From Halopelagius longus (lineage in GTDB: Archaea; Halobacteriota; Halobacteria; Halobacteriales; Haloferacaceae), in the NCBI RefSeq assembly GCF_900100875.1, contig NZ_FNKQ01000003.1:744001-808000 (forward strand): DNA of 64,000 nt. Reading direction: 5' to 3'. Under the pieces are notes generated by a model. That model was not told the origin of the DNA. It made no database searches and saw only the letters and a program-made list of their open reading frames with translations. Below, in pieces: positions 49,142-58,965 of the stretch. The stretch's first letter is position 1; each line of letters starts with the position of its first letter. A program made the translations under genes and the position numbers.

Positions 49142-49882
49142 ATGGCAGACGCGTTTCCGTCGTTCGAAGTCGTCCCCGCGGTGGACATGCAGGACGGCGA
49201 GGTAGTGCAGTTAGTGCAGGGCGAACGGGGCACCGAGAAGCGCTACGGCGACCCGGTCGAGGCCGCGAAACGGTGGGTCCGCGAGGGCGCGGAGACGCTC
49301 CACCTCGTCGATTTGGACGGCGCGTTCGAGGGCGAACGGAAGAACGCAGACGCGGTGGCGGCGGTCGTAGACGCCGTGGACGTGCCGGTGCAACTCGGCG
49401 GCGGCATCCGGACGGCCGACGACGCGTCGAACCTCCTCGAACGGGGCGTCGAACGCGTCATCCTCGGCACCGCGGCGGTGGAGAACCCCGAACTGGTCGA
49501 GGAGATAAGCGACGACTACCCCGGCCGCGTGGTGGTGAGTCTCGACGCGAAGGACGGCGAAGTGCTCGTCTCGGGGTGGACGGAGAGCACCGGCCTCGAC
49601 CCCGCGGAGGCGGCGAGTCGGTACGAAGAACTCGGCGCGGGCGCGATTCTGTTCACCGACGTGGACGTCGAAGGGCGGATGGAGGGCGTCCAGACGGACG
49701 TGACGAGGCGCGTCGTCGAGGCGGTGGATATCCCGGTGGTCGCGTCGGGCGGCGTCGCCTCCCTCGACGACGTTCGCGCCCTGCGGGACGCCGGGGCCGC
49801 CGCCGTCGTCGTCGGGACTGCGCTCTACGAAGGGACGTTCACGCTCCGCGAGGCGGCGGCCGCCGCGGAGGAGTCGGAGTAA
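49142..49882 (+). CDS. hisA: ProFAR isomerase
   Basis: Fourth step of histidine synthesis. A 246-residue TIM barrel starting MADAFPSFEVVPAVDMQDGEVV, with the early catalytic Asp in VVPAVDMQ, the second Asp in LFTDVDVEGRMEG, and the two phosphate-binding glycine motifs IQLGGGIR-like VQLGGGIRT and VVASGGVAS. The frame is open upstream, but the family N-terminus is at 49142. It diverges from the phosphohexomutase gene. Confidence 0.93.
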   Translation: MADAFPSFEVVPAVDMQDGEVVQLVQGERGTEKRYGDPVEAAKRWVREGAETLHLVDLDGAFEGERKNADAVAAVVDAVDVPVQLGGGIRTADDASNLLERGVERVILGTAAVENPELVEEISDDYPGRVVVSLDAKDGEVLVSGWTESTGLDPAEAASRYEELGAGAILFTDVDVEGRMEGVQTDVTRRVVEAVDIPVVASGGVASLDDVRALRDAGAAAVVVGTALYEGTFTLREAAAAAEESE

Positions 49883-49909
49883 GCGTCGGCGTCGTCCGCG
49901 GGCGGGCGG

Positions 49910-50080
49910 TCACAGCGAAATCCACGCCGAGAGGCGGCGGGCGACGTACTCCGCCGTCGCGTAGACGCCCGCGCCGGCGACGACGAGGCCGACGCCCACG
50001 TCCGAGAGCGTCGGAGAGGTGACGTACGGAACGCTCACGAGCAACGATATCGCCGTCAACACCGCCCGCTTCGGGCCCAT
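49910..50080 (-). CDS. Small membrane protein
   Basis: 56 residues from ATG 50080 (MGPKRAVLTAISLLVSVPYV), with two hydrophobic segments and a short positive C-terminus. Function unknown. It converges with hisA. Confidence 0.5.
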   Translation of the reverse strand: MGPKRAVLTAISLLVSVPYVTSPTLSDVGVGLVVAGAGVYATAEYVARRLSAWISL

Positions 50081-50166
50081 ATCCGACCGCTCTCTCCGCC
50101 CTCGTATCAATCTACGTCAGACGCGCCTCGGTCGGACGCGACGCTCGCGCGACCGGTCGTTCGACC

Positions 50167-50181
50167 GGAAACGGAGGGGTT
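50167..50181 (+). promoter_or_regulatory. Orc1-box-like motif copy
   Basis: GGAAACGGAGGGGTT, preceded by TTCGACC; same layout as the copies near 9.7 kb. It lies at the stop codon of the 50181 gene. Confidence 0.25.
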
Positions 50182-50387
50182 CACTCCCGCCGCGTCCCGC
50201 GGTTGTGCCCGTCGCGTCGCACTCCGTCCGCGGACCGGTACGTCACTGCGGTCACCACGGCGGCGGACGCGATGACGATGAGCGCGACACCTAACGCCGT
50301 CTCCGTGCCCGACCGGGAGAACAGCAGCAGACTCCCGAGACAGAGCGTGTACAACGCCACCGCCGCCCCCTTCCAGCGCATGGCCAT
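50181..50387 (-). CDS. Small membrane protein
   Basis: 68 residues from ATG 50387 (MAMRWKGAAVALYTLCLGSL), with two hydrophobic segments separated by SRSGTETALG and a positive Arg-rich tail. The pair of small membrane genes here read the same way and may form a unit. Function unknown. Confidence 0.5.
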   Translation of the reverse strand: MAMRWKGAAVALYTLCLGSLLLFSRSGTETALGVALIVIASAAVVTAVTYRSADGVRRDGHNRGTRRE

Positions 50388-50577
50388 ACCGCCCCTCTGT
50401 ACGCGTCCCCAATTAATCTCCGGCAGACAGCCGTCTGACGATGGTAGGTGCTTACTGGAGGGATAACGCCCGGAATCGGACGTGTCACGTTTTCTTCCGG
50501 CGTTCGAGCGACGAACCTCTCGAAAAACCGAGTGCCGCGAGCGCAATCGTCATACGGGAGGGCGAGAACTGGGAGCC

Positions 50578-51174
50578 ATGAGCGACGACGCGGAACGCAC
50601 GGCGGCCGTCTCGCGGGAGACGGCGGAGACGACGATAGACCTGACGCTCGCCGTGGACGGTGACGGCGACGCCGTCGTGGACACCGGCCTCGGTTTCTTC
50701 GACCACATGCTCGAAGCGTTCGCCAAACACGGCCTGTTCGACCTGACGGTCCAGTGCGACGGCGACCTGCACGTCGACGACCACCACACCGTAGAAGACG
50801 TGGCCATCGTCCTCGGAGAGGCGTTCGCGGAGGCCCTCGGCGAGAAGCGCGGCATCGTCCGCTACGCCGACCGGAAGGTACCCTTAGACGAGGCCGTCGC
50901 GGGCGTCGTCGTGGACGTGAGCGGTCGGCCGTACTTCGCGTTCGAAGGCGAGTTCTCGCAGGACCGCATCGGCGAGTTCGCGAGCGACATGGCCCGGCAC
51001 TTCGCGTACTCGCTGGCGATGAACGCCGGACTGACGCTCCACGCGGAGGTGTCGGGCGTCAACGCCCACCACGAGGTCGAAGCCCTGTTCAAAGCGCTCG
51101 CGCGTTCGCTTGACGACGCGACGCGCGTCGACCCCCGGCGGAGCGACACGCCGAGCACGAAGGGCGAACTGTAG
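50578..51174 (+). CDS. hisB: Imidazoleglycerol-phosphate dehydratase
   Basis: Sixth step of histidine synthesis; monofunctional as in archaea. The 198 residues start [22 protein letters not shown]. The manganese ligands lie in [42 protein letters not shown]-like [23 protein letters not shown] and the conserved GKRGIVRYA-like segment. The start ATG follows gggagcc closely. It is the third his gene within about five kilobases. Confidence 0.92.
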   Translation: MSDDAERTAAVSRETAETTIDLTLAVDGDGDAVVDTGLGFFDHMLEAFAKHGLFDLTVQCDGDLHVDDHHTVEDVAIVLGEAFAEALGEKRGIVRYADRKVPLDEAVAGVVVDVSGRPYFAFEGEFSQDRIGEFASDMARHFAYSLAMNAGLTLHAEVSGVNAHHEVEALFKALARSLDDATRVDPRRSDTPSTKGEL

Positions 51175-51194
51175 CGACGATCGAAACGGAGCGG

Positions 51195-51941
51195 TCAGGC
51201 CTTTCTCAACGTACCGCCGTCGTCCGCGAGGACGCCGCGTTCGACGGCGTAGTCGATGATGTCGCGGACGTGGTCGTCGTCTAAGTCGTACGCCCCGGCG
51301 GCGAGTTCCTCGACTTCGGCCCGTTCGACGGGGAACTCGCGGTTGTTCAACAGGCGCATCACCTTCCGGAACTGCGGCGGTTCCTCGCCCGCGGGGGCGG
51401 CGTCCGAGTCCGCGCTCTCGTCTTCGGCGCTCTCGTCCGTCCGTTCGGCGTCCGTCTCCGTCGCCTCGCGTTCGCCCGCGTCTTCGGCGGCCGCCGCTTG
51501 AAGAGGTTCGCCCGCCTCCTCGTCCGTCGCGTCGGCGATGCCGGTCGTCTCGGCGTCCACCGTCGCGTCGCCGGAGTCGGCGTCGCCCGCCGTCTCGGGT
51601 TCGACCGGCGAAGCGTCGGCATCGGACGCCGCCGCGGAGAGTTCGTCGGCGGCGTCTCTCCCGGCCACCATCGGGGAGTTCGACCCGAGCGAGTCGGTCG
51701 GGTCGTCGCGTCCGCGTTCGACGCCCCCCTGTTGGCCTCGTCCGGCGTCGCCGCCGCTACCGCTCTCGACGCCGAGACGGTCGAGGAGCGGTTCGAGGAC
51801 GGTTTCGAGCGTCGAAGCGCAGTCGCCGCAGAGGACGACGCGACGCTGTTCGTCCTCGGCGGGGGACAGTTCGGGTGGCAGCACTTCGTAGATGCCGTCG
51901 GCGTCGGCACCGCAGAAGTCGCAGGAGCGAAGTTCGCGCAT
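51195..51941 (-). CDS. Zinc-finger protein with winged-helix-like C-terminus
   Basis: 248 residues. The N-terminal zinc finger has four Cys in RSCDFCGAD and VLCGDCAST. A long acidic low-complexity middle follows. The C-terminal domain (FRKVMRLLNNREFPVERAEVE, YDLDDDHVRDIIDYAVERGVL) has a winged-helix pattern. This layout is typical of haloarchaeal regulators of unknown target. The ATG at 51941 (MRELRSCDFC) was chosen over the codon two residues upstream. Confidence 0.65.
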   Translation of the reverse strand: MRELRSCDFCGADADGIYEVLPPELSPAEDEQRRVVLCGDCASTLETVLEPLLDRLGVESGSGGDAGRGQQGGVERGRDDPTDSLGSNSPMVAGRDAADELSAAASDADASPVEPETAGDADSGDATVDAETTGIADATDEEAGEPLQAAAAEDAGEREATETDAERTDESAEDESADSDAAPAGEEPPQFRKVMRLLNNREFPVERAEVEELAAGAYDLDDDHVRDIIDYAVERGVLADDGGTLRKA

Positions 51942-52052
51942 AGGCACGTGCCACCTCTCGCCGTCGGACTGATTAAACCCCCGGCAGACGGGGCGTCGCC
52001 CGCTCTCGGTGGTACAGAATTAAAGCCGCCCGCCGCGAACGTCCGGCGACGG

Positions 52053-52556
52053 ATGTTCGACGAAATCATGCAGAAGTTCGAGGGGAGTCCCAGCCAACAG
52101 GCTGTCATCCGACTCCTCCTCGAACGCGGGTTCTCGGTGAACGACGAGGGGCGCGTCGTCTCCGGCGGTATCGAGATTCCGAACACCGGCATCGCGCGCG
52201 AGATAGACGTCGACCGGCGCGTCGTGGACTCCACGACGAGCGCGATTCTCGAAGACGAGGAACTCCGCCGCATCTTCCAGAACATCTCCTCCATCCCGAG
52301 TCTGATGGACCTCGCGCCCGTGTTGGACCTCTCGGTGCTCACCGTCGAACCCGGCGACGCCGACGAACCCGGAATCGTCGCCGAAGTTACGTCTCGAATC
52401 GCGGCGCGCGACATCTCCATCCGGCAGACGATAAGCGAGGACCCCGAGTTCACCGACGACCCGAAGCTGTACATCGTCACCGACGAACCCCTTCCGGGGG
52501 ACCTGTTGAACGAACTCTCCGCCTTGGAGTTCGTCCGGAAGATATCCATCGCCTGA
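52053..52556 (+). CDS. ACT-domain regulatory protein
   Basis: 167 residues from ATG 52053. An N-terminal helical part (SPSQQAVIRLLLERGFSV, which is HTH-like) is followed by an ACT-type domain (DLSVLTVEPGDADEPGIVAEVTSRIAARDI) that would bind an amino acid. The family is known as haloarchaeal amino-acid-binding regulators. It lies downstream of the his genes, but nothing ties it to histidine directly. It diverges from the zinc-finger gene. Confidence 0.75.
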   Translation: MFDEIMQKFEGSPSQQAVIRLLLERGFSVNDEGRVVSGGIEIPNTGIAREIDVDRRVVDSTTSAILEDEELRRIFQNISSIPSLMDLAPVLDLSVLTVEPGDADEPGIVAEVTSRIAARDISIRQTISEDPEFTDDPKLYIVTDEPLPGDLLNELSALEFVRKISIA

Positions 52557-52630
52557 GTCGCCCCTCGCGCGCATCCCTCGTCCACCTCGGAGCGCCAACG
52601 GTTTCGGTCTCACTCCCGAACGACGCGTAG

Positions 52631-53632
52631 ATGGACGTCGGGACTCGACTCCGCCGGAATCAGGTCGCCGTCTACGCAGTCGCCGTGGCGGCCGCGATTT
52701 GGCTCGGCGTCGCTCGTCCGGACGCGGCGGCGTCCTTCGAGCGGTTCATCGACCCCGCGTTGGTCGTCCTGCTCTACGTGACGTTCCTCGAAATCCCGTT
52801 CGTTCGACTCCGCCGCGCGTTCGCGAACGGACGCTTTCTCGCGGCGGCCCTCGGGATGAACTTCCTCGTCGTCCCCGCCGTCGTCTGGGCGCTCACCCGG
52901 TTTCTCCCCGCCGACCCGGTCGTCCTCGTCGGCGCGTTCATGGTTCTCCTGACGCCGTGCATCGACTACGTGATAACGTTCACCGAACTCGCGGGCGGCG
53001 ACGCCGAACAGGTCACCGCCACCACGCCCGCCCTGATGCTCGTTCAACTCCTGTTGCTCCCGGCGTACCTCTGGCTGTTCATGGGCCGACGGGTCGCGGC
53101 GGTCATCGAACCCGAACCGTTCGTCGAGGCGTTTCTGTTCATCATCGCCCTCCCGTTGACGCTGGCGTGGGCGACCGAAGCGTGGGCCGAGCGGTCGGCG
53201 ACCGGCGACCGGTGGCAGGGGCGGATGGGGCTTCTGCCCGTTCCGATGCTCGGCGCGACGCTGTTCGTCGTCGTCGCCTCCCAACTCCCGCGGGTGCGAG
53301 ACTCCACCGGCCAAATCGCGGCCGTCGTTCCGGTGTACGCGGCGTTTCTCGTGATACTCCCGCTGCTCGGGCGGGTGGCGGCCGGACTGCTCCGGATGGA
53401 CGTCGGCGAGGGGCGCGCGCTCGTGTTCACGTCCGTCACGCGAAACTCGCTCGTCGTCCTTCCCCTCGCGTTGGCCCTCCCGGCGGGCTACGAGTTGGCT
53501 CCGGCCGTCGTCGTGACCCAGACGCTCGTCGAACTGACGGGGATGGTCGTTCTCACACGCGTCGTCCCGGCGTGGCTCGTACCGGACGCCCCCGGACCGG
53601 TGTCGCTCCCTCGCCTCTCGAAGGGCGAGTGA
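52631..53632 (+). CDS. Arsenite/bile-acid-type membrane transporter (ACR3-like)
   Basis: 333 residues with about ten membrane helices. The family signature is VLLTPCIDYVITFTELAGGDAE, whose PC motif and following Asp are typical of the ACR3/BASS superfamily branch called arsenic resistance protein. LPLTLAWATEAWAERSATGD and FTSVTRNSLVVLPLALALP are further membrane segments. Whether it exports arsenite is not shown here, since no arsR or arsC gene is nearby. It ends with SLPRLSKGE, a basic tail. Confidence 0.75.
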   Translation: MDVGTRLRRNQVAVYAVAVAAAIWLGVARPDAAASFERFIDPALVVLLYVTFLEIPFVRLRRAFANGRFLAAALGMNFLVVPAVVWALTRFLPADPVVLVGAFMVLLTPCIDYVITFTELAGGDAEQVTATTPALMLVQLLLLPAYLWLFMGRRVAAVIEPEPFVEAFLFIIALPLTLAWATEAWAERSATGDRWQGRMGLLPVPMLGATLFVVVASQLPRVRDSTGQIAAVVPVYAAFLVILPLLGRVAAGLLRMDVGEGRALVFTSVTRNSLVVLPLALALPAGYELAPAVVVTQTLVELTGMVVLTRVVPAWLVPDAPGPVSLPRLSKGE

Positions 53633-53703
53633 GGCTCCGGAGCGGCGCGGTTCCGCGACCCGAGGCGCGAACCTTTTGGCCGATGGCGGCCCTACCCCGT
53701 CGC

Positions 53704-54327
53704 ATGAGCGACGACGCCTACCGCACCGTCGCCGGACGCGGCGAGGCCGCATTCGAGGTTCGGGGGTCGGAGTTCATCGGCTACGTCGCGCCCGCAAACT
53801 CCGTCGAGGAGGCGGAGGCGTTCGTCGCCGAGATAAACGAGCGACACCCCGACGCGACGCACAACGTCCCCGCCTACCGCGTCCCCGCGGGGGGCGAGTC
53901 GGCGGGCGCGGGGACGATGCTCCGAGAGTACTCCTCGGACGACGGCGAACCGTCCGGCTCCTCGGGCAACCCCGCCCTGAACGTCCTCGTCCAACGGGAG
54001 ATTCGGAACGTCGTGGCCGTCGTCACGCGCTACTACGGCGGGACGAACCTCGGCGTCGGCGGACTCGCGCGGGCGTACTCCCGCGGCGTCAAGGAGGCCA
54101 TCGACGACGCGGGCGTCGTCGAGGAACTCCCCCACGAGACGTTCTCCGTCGCCGTCGAGTACGACGACTCCGGGACCGTCCGCGGCCTGTTGGAGAGCGC
54201 GGGCGTCGAGTTCGACGCGGCCTACGAGGCGGACGTCTCCTTCGACGTTCGAGCGCCGACCGAGGAGGGTGCGGCGCTCAGAGACGAGATTCGAAGCGCC
54301 ACCAGCGGTCGGGCCGACATCGAGTGA
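53704..54327 (+). CDS. IMPACT (YigZ) family protein
   Basis: 207 residues starting MSDDAYRTVAGRGEAAFEVRGS. The conserved central motif is TRYYGGTNLGVGGLARAYSRGV, with DGEPSGSSGNPALNVL before it. The N-terminal RNase H-like fold is joined to a small C-terminal domain (DVSFDVRAPTEEGAALRD). Bacterial and eukaryotic relatives bind translation factors or act in protein quality control; the archaeal role is unknown. The TGA overlaps a GTG that could start the next gene. Confidence 0.85.
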   Translation: MSDDAYRTVAGRGEAAFEVRGSEFIGYVAPANSVEEAEAFVAEINERHPDATHNVPAYRVPAGGESAGAGTMLREYSSDDGEPSGSSGNPALNVLVQREIRNVVAVVTRYYGGTNLGVGGLARAYSRGVKEAIDDAGVVEELPHETFSVAVEYDDSGTVRGLLESAGVEFDAAYEADVSFDVRAPTEEGAALRDEIRSATSGRADIE

Positions 54328-54389
54328 CGGAGCCCGCCCGAACCGCCGGGAGCGGTACACTCACGTCGCCGGATTCCCTCGCCCCGTTC

Positions 54390-55526
54390 GTGACAGACAG
54401 CTACGATGCGGTAGTGGTCGGCGGCGGCATCGTCGGGTCGTCCGTCGCCTACCACCTCGCTCGCGAGGGCACCGACGCCCTCCTCGCGGACCGCCGCGAC
54501 GAGGGCCGCGCGACGGACGCCGGCGCGGGCATCCTCTCGCCGGCGACGACGAGTAGAGACGACGAAACGTGGGTCCGCTTCGCCGTCGAAGCCGTCGACT
54601 ACTACGACGAGTTGGTGTCGGCGCTCGAAGCCGAACAGGACGGCCCCCACGGGTACGCGGAGCGCGGACTGCTCTCCGTCGCCGTCGACGACGCGGAGGC
54701 CGACGCGTACGACCGGACGCTCGAACTCGTCCGAAAACGGCGGGAGCGATACGGGACGCCCGCGCCGGGGACGATTCGCGAACTCGACGCCGAGGAGGCG
54801 AAATCGCGGTTCCCGCCGCTCGCGGAGACGGAACGCGCGTTCTACTACGACGCCGCCGCCCGCGTGGACGGGCGGACGTTCGAGGCGGCCCTCAGGCGCG
54901 CCGGGCGGACGCACGGCCTGACCGAACGCGAGGCGAGCGTCGCGGAGATACGCCTCGACGGCGGTGAGGTTCGCGGCGTCACGCTCGAAGACGGGAGCGA
55001 AATCGACGCCGAGAACGTCGTCGTCGCGGGCGGCGCGTGGTCGGCGGCGTTCGAATCGCAGTTGGGCGTCGAGGTGCCCGTCGAACCGCAACGCGGGCAG
55101 ATAGTCCACCTCGACGTGGACGAAGACACCGAGGGGTGGCCCATCGTCAGTCCGTTCGAGGGTCACTACATGGTGTCGTGGGACGACGGGCGCGTCGCCG
55201 CGGGCGCGACGCGGGAGACGGGTGCGGGGTTCGCACCGCACACCACCGTCGCGGGCCTGCGCGAGGTGTTCGAGGAAGTGCTCCGCGTCGCGCCGGGACT
55301 GTCGGACGCGTCGCTCCGAACGTTGCGCGTCGGGCTCAGACCGCTGAGCGAGGACGGCCACCCCGTCTTGGGCGAGGTTCCCGGCGTCTCCGGCGCGTAC
55401 GTCGCCACCGGACACGGACCGACCGGTCTCCAACTCGGCCCGTACAGCGGAAAACTACTCGCGCAGGCGGTTCGGGGCGAGACGCCCGACACCGACATCT
55501 CGCAGTTCGGAATCGGACGGTTCTGA
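54390..55526 (+). CDS. FAD-dependent amino-acid/glycine oxidase-like oxidoreductase
   Basis: 378 residues from GTG 54390 (VTDSYDAVVVGGGIVGSSVAYHL); an upstream GTG at 54324 would overlap the IMPACT stop and is possible. The N-terminal FAD-binding glycine motif is GGGIVGSSVAYHLAREG, and LLADRRDEGRATDAGAGILS follows. The C-terminal TGHGPTGLQLGPYSGKLLAQ completes the DAO/ThiO family core. Glycine oxidase (ThiO, thiamine precursor supply) is plausible because thiDN is nearby, but D-amino-acid or sarcosine oxidase is equally possible. Confidence 0.8.
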   Translation: MTDSYDAVVVGGGIVGSSVAYHLAREGTDALLADRRDEGRATDAGAGILSPATTSRDDETWVRFAVEAVDYYDELVSALEAEQDGPHGYAERGLLSVAVDDAEADAYDRTLELVRKRRERYGTPAPGTIRELDAEEAKSRFPPLAETERAFYYDAAARVDGRTFEAALRRAGRTHGLTEREASVAEIRLDGGEVRGVTLEDGSEIDAENVVVAGGAWSAAFESQLGVEVPVEPQRGQIVHLDVDEDTEGWPIVSPFEGHYMVSWDDGRVAAGATRETGAGFAPHTTVAGLREVFEEVLRVAPGLSDASLRTLRVGLRPLSEDGHPVLGEVPGVSGAYVATGHGPTGLQLGPYSGKLLAQAVRGETPDTDISQFGIGRF

Positions 55527-55529
55527 GAG

Positions 55530-58436
55530 TCAGTCGCTCGCCGAGACGGCCGTCGCCTCGGCCTCCTCGTCGGCGCTCCGACGGTTCTGGAGGACGAGCG
55601 CGCCGAAGAGAGCGCCGCCGACGAACCGCATCGCCACGTCCACGACCACCGGGTCGCCGAAGTTCTCCAAGAGGCCCACCGCGCCGGTGAGGTCGGTGAA
55701 GGCGTTGAGAACCAGCATCGGAGCCATCAGCAGGAACGCCGACGCCGCGAACAGGGCGCGGTCCGAGCGGTCGGCGGGTCCGTACAGGTGGCCGATGACG
55801 GTGACGCCGAGGCCGACGACGCCGACGAACACGCCCGCGACGGGAATCACCACCTCCGGGACGAACCAGCCCACGTCGGCCACGTCCGCGAACGTGATGA
55901 CGCGCGCGTCCGCGCCGCGCCCGCGGAGCAGGAGGATGCCGGGGGTGAGCGCGAAGGCGAACGGCACGATGGCCTTGTTGAGCGACAGCGAGAACGCCTC
56001 GATGCCGGTCTTGAACGGGTCCGAGCGGGCGATGCCGGACGCCGCGTACGCCGCCACGGCCACCGGCGGCGTGATGTCGGCGATGACGCCGAAGTAGAGG
56101 ATGAACAGGTGCGCCGCCAGGAGCGGAATGTCGCTCGACTGGGCGATGGCGGGGCCGAGAAGCGACACGAGGATGATGTACGTCACCGTCGTCGGCATCC
56201 CCATCCCGAGGATGATGGAGGCGATGGCGGTGAACAGAAGCAGCAGGACGATAGAGCCCGCGGCGACGGCTTTGATGAGGGCCGTCAGGTTCGGGCCGAG
56301 GCCCGTCGCGCTGACGACGCCGGGGATGATGCCGGCGGCGGCGACGGCGATGACGACTTCCGTCGCCGTCCGCGCGCCCGAGTCGAGCGACTTGCCGAGG
56401 AACGCCGCGTACCGGGTGGCGCTCAGGTCGGCCAGTCGGGGGAGGCCCACGGCCCCGGAAAGTCGCTCGCTCGTCTCGTCCACCGCCGGGTCGAGGTCCA
56501 TGAGCGGCGACTCCGTCTGCCGGCGGACGACGAGGAACGCGAGGCTCACGAGGACGACGACGGTTCCGAGGTCACCCGCGGCGGCCGAGGCGGCGGCGGC
56601 GGGGGCCATGCCGCCCTCCGCGCCGCCCGTCGCGGCGTCTACGACGCCGACGCCCGTCAGGAGGAACGAGACGAACTGCGCGAGCAGAAGCGCCGCGATG
56701 CTCCCGACGAGGGGGACGCGCGTCCGCCGGTTGTACGCGGCGACGCCGGCGATGAGCGCCATGATGGCGACCAGCGTGTACCACGCCGAGCGAGCGACCG
56801 TCAGGCGCTCGACGAGGAGGAAGTACAGCAGAAGCAGGATGGGGACGAGGTAGAACCACCCCTTCCGGAGGTGTTTCGGCACGGCGACGACGTCGCTGGC
56901 GTCGAGTCCGCCGATGTCGGCGCGCACGGCTTCGAGGTGGACCATCACCCAGACGCCGAAGAAGAACACGACGGCCGGGATGGTGGCGGCGATGATGATG
57001 TCGGAGAACGGCACGCCGATGAACTCTATCATCAGGAACGCCGCCGCGCCCATCACTGGCGGGAGAATCTGCCCGCCCGAGGACGCCGAGGCTTCCACGC
57101 CGCCCGCGAACTCGGGGCGGTAGCCCGACTTCTTCATCAGGGGGATGGTGAACGCGCCGGTGGTGACGGTGTTCGCGATGGACGACCCCGATATCGTCCC
57201 CATGAACCCCGACGCGAGGATGGACGCCTTCGCGGGACCGCCGCGTCGCGTCCCCGTCGCCGCGTACGCGAGGTCGATGAACCACTGCCCCGCGCCGGAC
57301 ATCTCCAGGAACGCCCCGAAGAGGATGAAGATGTAGATGAACTGCACCGAGACGGTCACCGGGATGCCGAACACCCCGTTTTCGGTGTTGTACCAGAGGT
57401 TCTGGACGATGTTCGCCCACGACCCCTCCGGGATGGAGAGGACGCCGACGAGGGGCGCGCTTCCCGGGATGAGGTAGCCGTACCGCGCGTAGACGATGAA
57501 CGACGCGACGATGAGCATCAGGTAGACGCCCAGCGACCGCCGCGTCGCTTCGAGGACGAGGAGGACGCCGACGACGCCGAGGACGTAGGCGTAGGCGACG
57601 TCCGAGAACGGCAGGACGCCCACTATCTCGCCGAGCGGAATCACGTTCGTCGCCGCCGCGAACGGGCCTTGCGGGCCGAGATACTGCGCGACGCTCCGGC
57701 CGGCTTCGAGGCCGAGGACGCGCAGTTGTTGAATCTCGTCGAACTCGAACACCATGTACGCCGCCGTCGCCGCGGCGCAGACGACGAACACCGCGTCTAT
57801 CGGCGTAACGCGCTCTCGCTCGGGGTCGACCGCGAGCCACCGGACGACGCGGCGCGCGCCGACGGCCGCGCGGGTGACGGGGTTGTCGTCGCCCAGTCTG
57901 TCCCCCAGTGCGGGGACGACGGCGGCGAGCCTGCGCGCTATCGCGCCGTCGCCGGTGGTCGGCGGGAAGAGGAGAAACGCCAAGACGAGACCGAAGGCGA
58001 CGTGGACGGCGTTGACCTGCAGGAGTTGGAGCGCGCCGAATCCGACTTCGCCGACGAACGGCAGTTCGGCTTGGAACTCGAATCCGCGGGCGGCCAGCCA
58101 CACCTGAAACAGCGAGAAGGCGATGGCGATGGCGGAGACGAGAATCGCGGCCGGTCCGGCGAAGGAGCGCTTCCGCTCTATCTCCTCTATGAGCTCTTGG
58201 GCCTCCTCCTCGGACATCTCCTCGTCCACCTCGTCTGTGGCCGCGCCCGCGGGCGCCGCGTCCACGTCCTCGGCGTTCGTATCGTCTGTATCTCGTCCGC
58301 CGTCGGTCAGATACGACCGCTCCGTCCCCGCGTCCGGCGTCGAGGCGTCGGAACGCTCGTCCGAACGGCAGTCGCTCGCGCACTCTCGGTCGTCGTGTCG
58401 GTCGGCGGACCGACCGTCGTCGTGTGAGTCAGTCAT
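55530..58436 (-). CDS. TRAP transporter fused large/small permease (DctMQ-like)
   Basis: 968 residues with many membrane helices; the two TRAP permease subunits are fused. The N-terminal part has an acidic cytoplasmic head and helices such as FQVWLAARGFEF (small subunit). The large-subunit core contains GGPAKASILASGFMGTISGSSIANTVTTGA, GGVEASASSGGQILPPVMGAAAF and LGMGMPTTVTYIILVSLLGPA, the typical substrate gates. The DUF1850 gene overlaps its ATG by four bases. Substrate unknown. It ends convergent to the FAD oxidoreductase. Confidence 0.9.
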   Translation of the reverse strand: MTDSHDDGRSADRHDDRECASDCRSDERSDASTPDAGTERSYLTDGGRDTDDTNAEDVDAAPAGAATDEVDEEMSEEEAQELIEEIERKRSFAGPAAILVSAIAIAFSLFQVWLAARGFEFQAELPFVGEVGFGALQLLQVNAVHVAFGLVLAFLLFPPTTGDGAIARRLAAVVPALGDRLGDDNPVTRAAVGARRVVRWLAVDPERERVTPIDAVFVVCAAATAAYMVFEFDEIQQLRVLGLEAGRSVAQYLGPQGPFAAATNVIPLGEIVGVLPFSDVAYAYVLGVVGVLLVLEATRRSLGVYLMLIVASFIVYARYGYLIPGSAPLVGVLSIPEGSWANIVQNLWYNTENGVFGIPVTVSVQFIYIFILFGAFLEMSGAGQWFIDLAYAATGTRRGGPAKASILASGFMGTISGSSIANTVTTGAFTIPLMKKSGYRPEFAGGVEASASSGGQILPPVMGAAAFLMIEFIGVPFSDIIIAATIPAVVFFFGVWVMVHLEAVRADIGGLDASDVVAVPKHLRKGWFYLVPILLLLYFLLVERLTVARSAWYTLVAIMALIAGVAAYNRRTRVPLVGSIAALLLAQFVSFLLTGVGVVDAATGGAEGGMAPAAAASAAAGDLGTVVVLVSLAFLVVRRQTESPLMDLDPAVDETSERLSGAVGLPRLADLSATRYAAFLGKSLDSGARTATEVVIAVAAAGIIPGVVSATGLGPNLTALIKAVAAGSIVLLLLFTAIASIILGMGMPTTVTYIILVSLLGPAIAQSSDIPLLAAHLFILYFGVIADITPPVAVAAYAASGIARSDPFKTGIEAFSLSLNKAIVPFAFALTPGILLLRGRGADARVITFADVADVGWFVPEVVIPVAGVFVGVVGLGVTVIGHLYGPADRSDRALFAASAFLLMAPMLVLNAFTDLTGAVGLLENFGDPVVVDVAMRFVGGALFGALVLQNRRSADEEAEATAVSASD

Positions 58437-58933
58437 TGTCGTGTGAAGGCGGGGAGGGCCCGGTCCAGAAGCGACCGTTGCTCGATACTGAGGCGAACGC
58501 TCCGCGCGTCGGAGAGGGCGACGAGGTCGTACGTCTCGTCGCCGACGCGGAGTTCGTGGCCGGCGACGTGGCCGGGCTTGACGTAGAACTCCTCGTAGGA
58601 CCCCGGCGGGTCGAAGACGTACGACCCGTTCACGTGGCGGACGTCCGCGCGGGCGGGGAGGCCGGCGCCGAACGAGTGAAACACCATCCGCGTCATCTCC
58701 AGTTCGTCGCCGCGGACGGTGTACTCGTCTATCACCTGCGTCTTCTCGACGCTGTGAGTGTACTCTATCGCGACGGTCGTTCCCTCCGAGACGGGGACGG
58801 TCAGCAGGTCTTCGCCGGTTTCGGCGTCGCTGACGACGAGTACGTTACCTCCCGGTACCGCCGCGCTCGCCCCCACCGTCAGGACGAGTACGAGAAAGAT
58901 AGCAGCGAACCGGCCGAGCGTTCGTCCGTTCAT
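58433..58933 (-). CDS. DUF1850 domain protein
   Basis: 166 residues with an N-terminal membrane anchor or signal (FAAIFLVLVLTVGASAAVP). The DUF1850 pattern is VAIEYTHSVEKTQVIDEYTV, MTRMVFHSFGAGLPARADV and FDPPGSYEEFYVKPGH. Such genes are regularly found beside TAXI-type TRAP genes. It sits between the TAXI gene and the permease and overlaps the permease start (ATGA). Confidence 0.85.
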   Translation of the reverse strand: MNGRTLGRFAAIFLVLVLTVGASAAVPGGNVLVVSDAETGEDLLTVPVSEGTTVAIEYTHSVEKTQVIDEYTVRGDELEMTRMVFHSFGAGLPARADVRHVNGSYVFDPPGSYEEFYVKPGHVAGHELRVGDETYDLVALSDARSVRLSIEQRSLLDRALPAFTRQ

Positions 58934-58965
58934 TGTCCGGGCGATAGACGGTGGAGCGTGGGGAA